5,367 nt of DNA, from positions 1 through 5,367 of the forward strand of contig JASHXM010000042.1 in the NCBI GenBank assembly GCA_030043545.1. The letters run 5' to 3'. The stretch comes from Thermoplasmata archaeon. GTDB taxonomy: Archaea > Thermoplasmatota > Thermoplasmata > Lutacidiplasmatales > UBA184. This document shows, one piece after another, positions 1 through 5,367 of the stretch (its first letter is position 1; each line of letters begins with the position of its first letter). Both the position numbers and the translations under genes were made by a program. The notes beneath the pieces were generated by a model, which searched no databases, was not told where the DNA came from, and saw only the letters and a program-made list of their open reading frames with translations.

Positions 1-1
1 C

Positions 2-637
2 CTCGCGGGCCACACGGTGAACGCGCGACGGGCGATGGGGGGGAAGAAGGTCGCCAACGCGATCCTCGTGCGCAATGCGGGCGCCCTCCCCGTTGAGCCG
101 CTGCCGACGTTCCCGAGCCGGTACGGGTTCGCCGGGGGCGCGGTGACCGAGATGCCGGTCGAGCGGGGGATCGCTCGGATGCTCGGGCTCGAGGACCGGT
201 TCGTCGGGCCGATGGGGTCGGACCGGGACGCCGGCTACCGGGACCGGGCCTCGGCGGTCGTCGAGCTGGCGGCCCGGTTGCCGTTCGTCTACGTCCACCT
301 CAAGGGGCCCGACGAGCCCGGGCACGACGGGGACGCGCGCCGGAAGCAGGAGGTCGTAGAGGCGATCGACCGGTCGTTCTTCGGGCCGTTCCTGGAGCGG
401 TTCGACCTGGGGGCGAGTCGATTGGCGGTCACCGCCGACCACGCCACCCCGTGCATCGTGGGGGGGCACTCGGCCGATCCTGTGCCGCTCGTCGTCGCCG
501 GCGCCGGGGTGCCCGCCGGCGGCGGTCCGGTCAAGTTCGGCGAGAGCGCCGCCGCCCGGGGGGCGCTCGGCCGACGGCCCGGCCGGTCGGTACTCCCCCT
601 TCTGTTCTCGGAGCCGTTTTCCCCGGCCGGTCGATGA
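2..637 (+). CDS. apgM: 2,3-bisphosphoglycerate-independent phosphoglycerate mutase, archaeal type (C-terminal part)
   Basis: This is the C-terminal 211 residues of a cofactor-independent phosphoglycerate mutase of the archaeal ApgM family (alkaline phosphatase superfamily). The enzyme interconverts 3- and 2-phosphoglycerate in the cytosol. Family members are usually about 400 residues, so roughly half lies left of the window, including the phosphorylated serine. Numbering from base 2, the metal-ligand motifs are visible: DEPGHDGD at 104-111, TADHATPC with D146/H147, and GGHS with H156. The segment HTVNARRAMGGKKVANAILVR just inside the window matches the family pattern 'HPVNxxRRxxGxxxANALLLR', and the C-terminus has the expected LG-RxxGRxxLPLLF ending. 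The frame is open to the left edge, so the ATG at 17 is internal. The TGA stop at 635-637 overlaps the trm5 start. Family assignment is secure; the missing half cannot be judged. Confidence 0.9.
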   Translation, partial: LAGHTVNARRAMGGKKVANAILVRNAGALPVEPLPTFPSRYGFAGGAVTEMPVERGIARMLGLEDRFVGPMGSDRDAGYRDRASAVVELAARLPFVYVHLKGPDEPGHDGDARRKQEVVEAIDRSFFGPFLERFDLGASRLAVTADHATPCIVGGHSADPVPLVVAGAGVPAGGGPVKFGESAAARGALGRRPGRSVLPLLFSEPFSPAGR

Positions 638-1656
638 GATCCCGGGGGTTGGTCGTCCCGCGGGAGCGCGGGGAGTCCGTCCGGCAACGGCTGGCGGCGG
701 AAGGTTGGCTCCGAACCGATCTTCGGATCCGGTCCGATGCCCGGTCGCTCACCCTGCCGATCCAGGACGGGGCGCCCGTACCGGCCGAATGGGGGGTCGT
801 CCTCGACACCGAGTTCGACCTACGCCCCCCCGACGGACCGGCCGACTACCGGGAGCTGCTCCGCGGCTCGGCGGAGGACCGGGCCCGGGCCCCGCGTTCG
901 TTCGACGTGGTCGGCGACATCGTGCTCGTCCGGATCCCACGGGAGGCGGAGTCGCAGGCCCCCGAGATCGGAGCGGCGTTGCTCGCCTTCGTGCCGGGGG
1001 CCCGGATCGTCGGCGCCGATCGGGGCGTGCACGGCCTCGAGCGGCGGCGGCGGATCGAGCGGCTCGCCGGAGGCGGTGGCTGGGCGACGGTCCACCGGGA
1101 GAACGGGCTCGCGATCGACGTCGACGTCGAGCGCGCGTACTTCTCGCCCCGGCTCGCCGTCGAGCACGCCCGGGTCGCCGAGGAGATCCGCGCCGGGGAT
1201 CGCGTGTACGACCTCTGCTGCGGGGTCGGGCCGTTCTCGTTGCACTTCGCCCGGGACGGGCGGGCGCGGGAGGTCGTGGCGGTCGACCTGAACCCGGCGG
1301 CGATCGACCTGCTCGAGCGGTCCCAACGCCGGGAGCGGTTCTCCGTCCGGATCACGACGCACGTCGCGTCGATCGAGGCGTTCCTCCCCGACCGGACGCC
1401 GTTCGAACGGGCCGTTCTCAACCTTCCCCACGAAGGGATTAAGTACGCTTCCTCGGTGGCCGGCGTCGTTGCGCCGCACGGACGGCTCTACTACTACGAG
1501 ATCGTACCGCGGACGGAGTTCGAGCGCCGGGGGGACGTGATCGCGCGCACGATCGGGCCCCGCGGGGAATGGACCGTGCTCGGGTACCGCGTCGTCCATC
1601 CGTACTCGCCGGACTCCGACCTCGTCGCCTTCACCCTCGAGCGCGCGGGGGGGTGA
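634..1656 (+). CDS. trm5: tRNA (guanine37-N1)-methyltransferase Trm5 (aTrm5)
   Basis: This 340-residue protein is a SAM-dependent tRNA methyltransferase that forms m1G37 next to the anticodon and so suppresses +1 frameshifting. In archaea Trm5 replaces bacterial TrmD. The N-terminal ~45 residues (VVPRERGESVRQRL near 7-20, then a short beta-rich stretch) look like the tRNA-binding D1 domain. Residues ~50-165 are the linking D2 domain, including TVHRENG around R155. YFSPRLAVEHAR (169-180) is the conserved block before the Rossmann fold. DLCCGVGPFS (193-202) is SAM motif I, AVDLNPAAI with D218 is motif II, and NLPH (263-266) is the signature catalytic-pocket motif. Length and domain order fit full-length Trm5; forms lacking D1 can be excluded. 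The open frame extends upstream to 451, but that part overlaps apgM coding sequence. ATG 634 gives a 4-base ATGA overlap with the apgM stop and a D1 domain starting in the right place. No Shine-Dalgarno precedes it, so translational coupling to apgM is likely. Trm5a, which also acts in wyosine synthesis, cannot be fully ruled out by eye. Confidence 0.9.
   Translation: MRSRGLVVPRERGESVRQRLAAEGWLRTDLRIRSDARSLTLPIQDGAPVPAEWGVVLDTEFDLRPPDGPADYRELLRGSAEDRARAPRSFDVVGDIVLVRIPREAESQAPEIGAALLAFVPGARIVGADRGVHGLERRRRIERLAGGGGWATVHRENGLAIDVDVERAYFSPRLAVEHARVAEEIRAGDRVYDLCCGVGPFSLHFARDGRAREVVAVDLNPAAIDLLERSQRRERFSVRITTHVASIEAFLPDRTPFERAVLNLPHEGIKYASSVAGVVAPHGRLYYYEIVPRTEFERRGDVIARTIGPRGEWTVLGYRVVHPYSPDSDLVAFTLERAGG
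1647..1656 (+). promoter_or_regulatory. Probable Shine-Dalgarno site for ppsA, overlapping the trm5 stop
   Basis: A run of G followed by GTGA (GGGGGTGA) differs at one base from the ideal archaeal/bacterial GGAGGTGA. It ends 8 bases before the ATG at 1665, which is normal spacing. The TGA inside it is the trm5 stop codon, so terminating trm5 ribosomes could re-initiate on ppsA. The site decides the ppsA start in favour of ATG 1665. The in-frame GTG at 1653 lies inside the site itself. ATG 1671 has a longer spacing (14 bases) but would remove only two residues. Confidence 0.5.
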
Positions 1657-1664
1657 GCGGGCCG

Positions 1665-3983
1665 ATGGCGATGATCGTCCCCCTCGGGGACGTCTCCGAC
1701 TCCGACCTCCCGCTCGTCGGAGGGAAGGCCGGAAAGCTCGGCGAGCTCGTCCGCCACGGACTGCCGGTCCCGCCGGGGATCGTTGTCACCACGGAGGCGT
1801 ACGCGGCGTTCGTCGACGGGACCGAGCTCAGGACGATCGTGCCCGAGGCGCTGCGGTCGATCGACCCCACCGCCCCGGCGACGGTGGAGGCGGCCTCGGA
1901 ACGGATCCGGTCCGCGTTCGAGTCCGTGCCGTTCCCGCCCGGGCTCCGGGACGAGATCGCCGCCGCGTACGAGACGTTCTGCCGCCAACAGGCGGTCAAG
2001 TTCTCCGCCGTCCGGTCGAGCGCGACCGCCGAGGACCTCGAAGGCGCGTCGTTCGCCGGGCTCCAGGAGACGTTCCTCAACGTCGCCGGGACCGACCACG
2101 TCCTCGAGGCGATCCGCAAATGCTGGGGCTCGTTGTTCACGCCGCGCGTCCTCGTCTACCGCCAGGCGAAGGGGTTCGACCATGCGGGGGTCCGCCTCGC
2201 GGTGCTGATCCAGAAGATGGTCGACGCGACGGTGAGCGGCATTCTGTTCACCCGCGACCCGAACACCGGCGAGAACCACATGATCGTGGAGGCCGGCTGG
2301 GGGCTCGGCGAGGCGATCGTCGGCGGCGAAGTGACGCCGGACCACTACGTGATCGACGGCGCGACGCAGAAGATCGTCCACAAGCAGATCGCGGAGCAGC
2401 GGGTCCGCGTCGTGCGGGCCGACGGCGGCGGGAACCGGCGCGAGGACGTGCCGGCCGCCGACCGCGCGCGTCAGAAGCTGCCGGACGCGCGACTGCTCCG
2501 GCTCGTCTCCCTCGCCCGTCTCATCGAGTCGAACTACCGGCGCCCGATGGACGTCGAGTGGTGCGGCGACGAGACGGCGCTCTACATCGTGCAGGCTCGC
2601 CCGGTGACGACGATCCCGACGTCGACCGCTCCGGGCGCGGGGCCGGCGGCGCCGATGGACGCCGGCGAAGCCCCGATCGTCCGGGGGTTCGGCGCCTCCC
2701 CCGGGGTCGCGGGCGGCGTCGCCCGTCTGCTCCGTGGGGCGGCCGAGATGGAGAAGCTCCGCGCGGGCGAGGTGCTCGTCACGACGATGACGACGCCGGA
2801 CATGGTCCCCGCGATGTCGCGGGCCGCCGGGATCGTCACGGACGAGGGCGGGATGACCTGCCACGCCGCGATCGTCTCGCGCGAGCTCGGCGTCCCGTGC
2901 GTCGTCGGGACCCGGGACGCGACCCGGTCGATCGCCGACGGAACCGAGGTGACCGTCGACGGCAAGACCGGATCGGTCTACCGCGGCCGCCGCCCGGCGG
3001 CCGTGGGGAGTGCGCCCGCGGCCGCGACGAGCGGCGCGCCCGCCGGCGCCCACGAGTCGGCCCCCGTTACCGCGACGAAGATCCTCGTCAACGTCGGGGT
3101 CCCCGAGAAGGCCGAGGAGTACGCGCGGCTACCGGTCGCGGGCGTCGGGCTGCTCCGGATCGAGTTCATCTTCACCGCCCACGTACGCGAGCACCCGCTC
3201 GCCCTCCTGAAGAAAGGGAAGAAGGAGGAGCTCGTCCGCCGGCTCGCGGACGGGGTCGGGAAGGTCTGCCAGGCGTTCCACCCCCGCCCGGTGATCGTCC
3301 GGACCTCGGACTTCAAGACGAACGAGTACCGCGGGATGCCGGGCGGCGAGCCGTTCGAGCCGGTCGAGGAGAACCCGATGATCGGCTGGCGGGGCTGCTC
3401 GCGGTACGTCTCTCCCGTCTACCGGCCGGCGTTCGAGTGCGAGCTCGAGGCGATCCACCGGGTCCGGTCGGATCTCGGGCTCAAGAACGCGATGGTGATG
3501 CTGCCGTTCGTCCGGAACACGACCGAGCTCGAGGAGATCGCCGGCACGATGCGCGAGGCCGGCCTGCGCCGCTCCCGGGACTTCAAGCTCTACCTGATGG
3601 CGGAGGTCCCGTCGACGGTGTTCCTCGCGCGGGAGTTCTCGAAGCACTGCGACGGCTTCTCGATCGGCTCGAACGACTTGACGCAGCTCGTCCTCGGCGC
3701 CGACCGCGACTCCGAGACGCTGGGGCGGATGGGGTACTTCGACGAGCGCGACCCGGCGGTGCTGTCGGCGATCTCGATGCTGATCGCGGGAGCCCACGCC
3801 GAGGGGCGGACCGTCGGGATCTGCGGCCAGGGGCCGAGCGTCTACCCCGAGTTCGCCGAGTTCCTCGTCCGCGAGGGGATCGACTCGATCTCGCTCAACG
3901 CCGACACCGTGCTGACGACGATGCGGACGATCGCTTCGCTCGAGCAGCGGATGAAGCTCGACGGCGTGCGCGGGCGCTCGTAG
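1665..3983 (+). CDS. ppsA: Phosphoenolpyruvate synthase (pyruvate, water dikinase)
   Basis: This 772-residue cytosolic enzyme converts pyruvate + ATP + water to PEP + AMP + phosphate; E. coli PpsA is 792 residues. It catalyses the entry step of gluconeogenesis, and in some archaea may run in the glycolytic direction. Domains in order: an N-terminal ATP-grasp domain (~1-315) with VGGK (K21), RSSATAED (117-124), SFAGLQETFLN, DPNTGE from D198, and the closing EWC...QARPVTT (298-316). Next is the swivelling phosphohistidine domain (~345-440) with GGMTCHAAIVSRELGVPC, whose catalytic residue is His400. An Ala/Pro-rich linker follows (~440-470). Last is the PEP/pyruvate-binding TIM barrel (~472-772) with VRTSDFKTNEY (R546), GCSRYVSP, GSNDLTQL (668-675) and GICGQGPS with catalytic Cys720. 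Every key motif is present, so it should be active. It lies 8 bases after trm5 and 28 bases before the redoxin gene, consistent with one transcript. The frame is open upstream to 1569, but that part overlaps trm5. The start at 1665 is supported by a good Shine-Dalgarno site and by homology beginning at MIVPLGDV. Confidence 0.95.
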   Translation: MAMIVPLGDVSDSDLPLVGGKAGKLGELVRHGLPVPPGIVVTTEAYAAFVDGTELRTIVPEALRSIDPTAPATVEAASERIRSAFESVPFPPGLRDEIAAAYETFCRQQAVKFSAVRSSATAEDLEGASFAGLQETFLNVAGTDHVLEAIRKCWGSLFTPRVLVYRQAKGFDHAGVRLAVLIQKMVDATVSGILFTRDPNTGENHMIVEAGWGLGEAIVGGEVTPDHYVIDGATQKIVHKQIAEQRVRVVRADGGGNRREDVPAADRARQKLPDARLLRLVSLARLIESNYRRPMDVEWCGDETALYIVQARPVTTIPTSTAPGAGPAAPMDAGEAPIVRGFGASPGVAGGVARLLRGAAEMEKLRAGEVLVTTMTTPDMVPAMSRAAGIVTDEGGMTCHAAIVSRELGVPCVVGTRDATRSIADGTEVTVDGKTGSVYRGRRPAAVGSAPAAATSGAPAGAHESAPVTATKILVNVGVPEKAEEYARLPVAGVGLLRIEFIFTAHVREHPLALLKKGKKEELVRRLADGVGKVCQAFHPRPVIVRTSDFKTNEYRGMPGGEPFEPVEENPMIGWRGCSRYVSPVYRPAFECELEAIHRVRSDLGLKNAMVMLPFVRNTTELEEIAGTMREAGLRRSRDFKLYLMAEVPSTVFLAREFSKHCDGFSIGSNDLTQLVLGADRDSETLGRMGYFDERDPAVLSAISMLIAGAHAEGRTVGICGQGPSVYPEFAEFLVREGIDSISLNADTVLTTMRTIASLEQRMKLDGVRGRS
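2981..3006 (+). repeat. GC-only inverted repeat (hairpin) inside the ppsA linker-coding region
   Basis: CGGCCGCC at 2984-2991 and GGCGGCCG at 2996-3003 are perfect 8-base complements around a 4-base loop (GCCC). In RNA the stem can extend by a G-U pair (2983/3004) and two C-G pairs (2982/3005, 2981/3006), giving 11 pairs. It encodes the start of the Ala/Pro/Arg-rich linker (residues ~440-446) between the phosphohistidine domain and the C-terminal barrel. The pairing is directly visible. Any role, such as slowing ribosomes at a domain boundary, is inference, and GC-rich Arg/Ala/Pro codons readily make such palindromes by chance. Confidence 0.4.
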
Positions 3984-4011
3984 CGGGGGACGATCGCCCG
4001 ACGAGGGTCGG

Positions 4012-4683
4012 ATGACGCGGATCCCGACGGACTCCGAGCTGTTTCGCCTGCCCGCGGAGCTGCCCCGACCGGTCGACGACGGGGCGGCCCGGCACCTGGT
4101 CGGACGGCCGCTCCCGGACCTCGAGCTCGCGTCGTCCGCCGGGGGAAGCGTGAACGTCCGCGCGGCCGCGAGCGAGCGGGCGGTGTTCTTCTGCTACCCG
4201 GCGACCCTCCGTCCCCCGGCGGTGATCCCGGGAGAGTGGAGCGAGGTGCCGGGGGCCCGCGGCTGCACCGTGCAGAACGCCGGCTATCGGGACGCCTACG
4301 CGAAGTTCCGGGAACGCGGCGTCGCGGTGTTCGGGGTGACCGGGCAAGGGACGCCGGACCCGGACGAAGGACTGGAGGCGCAGCGCGAGCTCGTTCGCCG
4401 GCTCGGGCTCCCGTTCGAGCTCCTCAACGACTCCCGGCTCCGGCTCGCCCGCGCGCTCGGCCTCCCGACGTTCCGCGCGGAACTGGCGCACCCTCGGGTG
4501 GAGTTCGGCGGCGCCGTCTACGACTTCCCGCTGCAAGGACGCGAGCTGCTGCGCCGCCTCACGTTCGTCGCGCACGCCGGCCGGATCGAGCGGGTCTTCT
4601 ACCCGGTGTTCCCGCCGGACCGGGACGCCGAGACCGTGCTGGCGGCGCTCGACGCCCGCCGACCCGCGGCCCCGACCGCGTAG
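4012..4683 (+). CDS. Peroxiredoxin-like redoxin (AhpC/TSA family), lacking the usual second cysteine
   Basis: This 223-residue thioredoxin-fold protein resembles a subfamily of peroxiredoxins that likely reduce hydrogen or organic peroxides in the cytosol. It has no signal peptide or membrane segment. Conserved blocks are GRPLPDLEL (32-40), strand VFFCYP (58-63), and PGARGCTVQ with the presumed peroxidatic Cys85. Further on come LPFELLND and LARALGLPTF (to F154), and a C-terminal RLTFVAHAGRIERVFYPVFPPD (182-203) that is very characteristic of the subfamily. Relatives usually read GCTPQxCxFRD, with a resolving cysteine five residues after the first. Here the sequence is GCTVQNAGYRD, so that position is alanine. 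The only other cysteine is C61, in the preceding strand. An extra stretch (~155-180, ELAHPRVEFGGAVYDFPLQG) lies between LPTF and RLT, where relatives are shorter, and the N-terminus carries about 30 residues before the fold. A 1-Cys mechanism or a lost peroxidase role are both possible. ATG 4012 follows a weak GAGG site (4003-4006). The gene is probably co-transcribed with ppsA. Confidence 0.85.
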   Translation: MTRIPTDSELFRLPAELPRPVDDGAARHLVGRPLPDLELASSAGGSVNVRAAASERAVFFCYPATLRPPAVIPGEWSEVPGARGCTVQNAGYRDAYAKFRERGVAVFGVTGQGTPDPDEGLEAQRELVRRLGLPFELLNDSRLRLARALGLPTFRAELAHPRVEFGGAVYDFPLQGRELLRRLTFVAHAGRIERVFYPVFPPDRDAETVLAALDARRPAAPTA

Positions 4684-4711
4684 CGGGGCCGGTCGGCGTC
4701 GGTTCGCCGCG
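4684..4711. other. Convergent intergenic gap between the redoxin and GNAT stop codons
   Basis: These 28 bases separate two stop codons on opposite strands. They contain a 5-pair hairpin, CGGCG (4694-4698) and CGCCG (4705-4709) with a 6-base loop, but no T-run on either strand. Archaeal terminators are usually T-rich, so termination of each transcript probably occurs elsewhere, or read-through into the opposite gene takes place. Confidence 0.4.
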
Positions 4712-5367
4712 TCAGGCCTCGCGACCCCGAGGCGGCCGCCACCGCGGTCCGGTCGGCGGTCCGGGCGGCGGCAGGTCGAGTTCGGCCCCGGCGGGGAGCT
4801 CGTACTCGAGCGAGCTCGGGCCGGTGCGGAACCCGAGCGCCGAGAGCGGCTTCTCGATCCGGGGGGAGTCCGAGGCGATCGAGTAGCCGAGGGGCGGGGG
4901 ATGACGATCCCGGGCCAGCGCCCCCGCGACCAGCCCGGTCGCCGCCCCGCGGCCGCGGGCGTCGGCCCGGGTCGACACGAGGTGGAGCCCCGCGTGACCG
5001 TCGCGCTGGTACCGGAGCGCGGCCGAGACCGGCGTCCTATCGACCCGGGCGACGATCGGGAGGAGCGAGTCGCCCGGGTGGGGGTGGTGGATCGCCGTCT
5101 CGAGCGCGGCGTGGAGTTCCGGCCGCTCGCGCTCGGCGGTCCAGAAGTCGACGACGGTGTCGAGCTCGTCGGCGCCGGCGTCGACCCGCACGCCGGGCGG
5201 GGCCGGGGGCGGGGGCGCCGAGGGACGCAGCCACGTGACCCTCGGAGCCACCGTCGGGCGGAAGCCGAACCGACGCAGACCGCGGTCGAGGTGCTCCGGT
5301 ACCGGGGTGGAAAGCCGGAACCTGGGGCGGAGCGCCCGCTGGAAGTAGTGATCCAGGGCGCGTTCGA
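4712..5367 (-). CDS. GNAT-family N-acetyltransferase (5' end beyond the window)
   Basis: This minus-strand gene is open from the right edge to a TGA at 4714-4712, giving 217 visible residues. It encodes a GCN5-related N-acetyltransferase that moves an acetyl group from acetyl-CoA to an unknown amine. Numbering from the first whole codon at the edge (5365), residues 1-38 read ERALDHYFQRALRPRFRLST...LDRGLRRFGFRPT. This is coding-like, with G/C at nearly all third positions, and resembles the N-terminal half common in two-part GNATs. A proline-rich linker (PSAPPPPAPPG, 48-58) precedes the catalytic domain. Motif A, the pyrophosphate-binding loop, is TRADARGRGAATG (132-144, matching TxPxxRGxGxA), and the closing motif is ALGF (176-179) followed by LEYELP. 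In that last block the usual N-x-x-A is replaced by SDSPRIEKPL. The C-terminal ~30 residues are Pro/Arg-rich and look disordered. The GTG at 5251 could be read as a start, but coding sequence continues upstream of it. The substrate cannot be predicted, and nothing links the gene to the plus-strand cluster. Confidence 0.75.
   Translation of the reverse strand, partial: ERALDHYFQRALRPRFRLSTPVPEHLDRGLRRFGFRPTVAPRVTWLRPSAPPPPAPPGVRVDAGADELDTVVDFWTAERERPELHAALETAIHHPHPGDSLLPIVARVDRTPVSAALRYQRDGHAGLHLVSTRADARGRGAATGLVAGALARDRHPPPLGYSIASDSPRIEKPLSALGFRTGPSSLEYELPAGAELDLPPPGPPTGPRWRPPRGREA

Noticed and set aside
451..633. Upstream in-frame extension of trm5
   Set aside because: It translates to an Arg/Gly-rich stretch and overlaps the conserved metal-binding C-terminus of ApgM. 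The D1 domain begins properly at ATG 634.
820..1599. 259-codon minus-strand open frame opposite trm5
   Set aside because: Repetitive Arg/Asp/Pro/Val composition and no family resemblance. It is a shadow of the trm5 gene.
1494..3053. 519-codon open frame on the minus strand opposite trm5/ppsA
   Set aside because: Its translation is low-complexity Arg/Gly/Asp/Pro typical of a GC-rich antisense shadow, with no recognisable domain. The plus strand there carries trm5 and ppsA with intact catalytic motifs.
3984..4011. Possible separate promoter for the redoxin gene
   Set aside because: The 28 bases contain no A/T-rich box or BRE-like element. Co-transcription with ppsA is the simpler reading.
2120..4015. 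631-codon open frame on the plus strand in another frame within ppsA
   Set aside because: It is almost entirely Arg/Gly/Ala/Asp with no motifs. Stop codons are rare out of frame at this GC content, and the ppsA frame explains the region.
4694..4709. Hairpin in the convergent gap as a bidirectional terminator
   Set aside because: The stem is only five pairs and there is no T-tract on either side. That is too weak to call a terminator in such GC-rich DNA.
5157..5348. 63-codon plus-strand open frame near the right edge
   Set aside because: Low-complexity Ser/Arg/Gly translation that lies opposite the GNAT coding frame, which continues to the window edge.

Overview
The window is about 70% GC, almost fully coding, and most likely comes from an archaeon. 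The main evidence is a Trm5-type tRNA m1G37 methyltransferase with its N-terminal D1 domain (bacteria use the unrelated TrmD) beside an archaeal-type phosphoglycerate mutase (ApgM) and an archaeal-style PEP synthase. A GC-rich Thermoplasmatota or other euryarchaeal lineage would fit, but the sequence alone does not fix the lineage. The proteins are not strongly acidic, which argues against haloarchaea.

Layout: four genes on the plus strand form a tight, probably co-transcribed cluster. They are the C-terminal half of apgM (cut by the left edge, ending at 637), trm5 (634-1656, joined to apgM by an ATGA stop/start overlap), ppsA (1665-3983, 8 bases after the trm5 stop) and a peroxiredoxin-like redoxin (4012-4683, after a 28-base gap). 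A GNAT-family acetyltransferase gene lies convergently on the minus strand. It ends at 4712 and is cut by the right edge; its frame stays open to base 5367. The 28 bases between the two convergent stops hold only a weak hairpin and no T-tract. The promoters of both transcription units lie outside the window. There are no RNA genes, mobile elements, CRISPR repeats or gaps above 300 bases.

How the genes fit together: ApgM (3-phosphoglycerate/2-phosphoglycerate) and PpsA (pyruvate to PEP) act on either side of enolase in lower glycolysis/gluconeogenesis. They bracket a tRNA modification gene needed for reading-frame maintenance, and a thiol peroxidase-like gene follows. This reads as a housekeeping region rather than an accessory island. 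I did not find a convincing undescribed system. The most interesting details are the redoxin, which has lost the usual resolving cysteine and carries an extra segment, and a strong hairpin in the ppsA region that encodes an interdomain linker.
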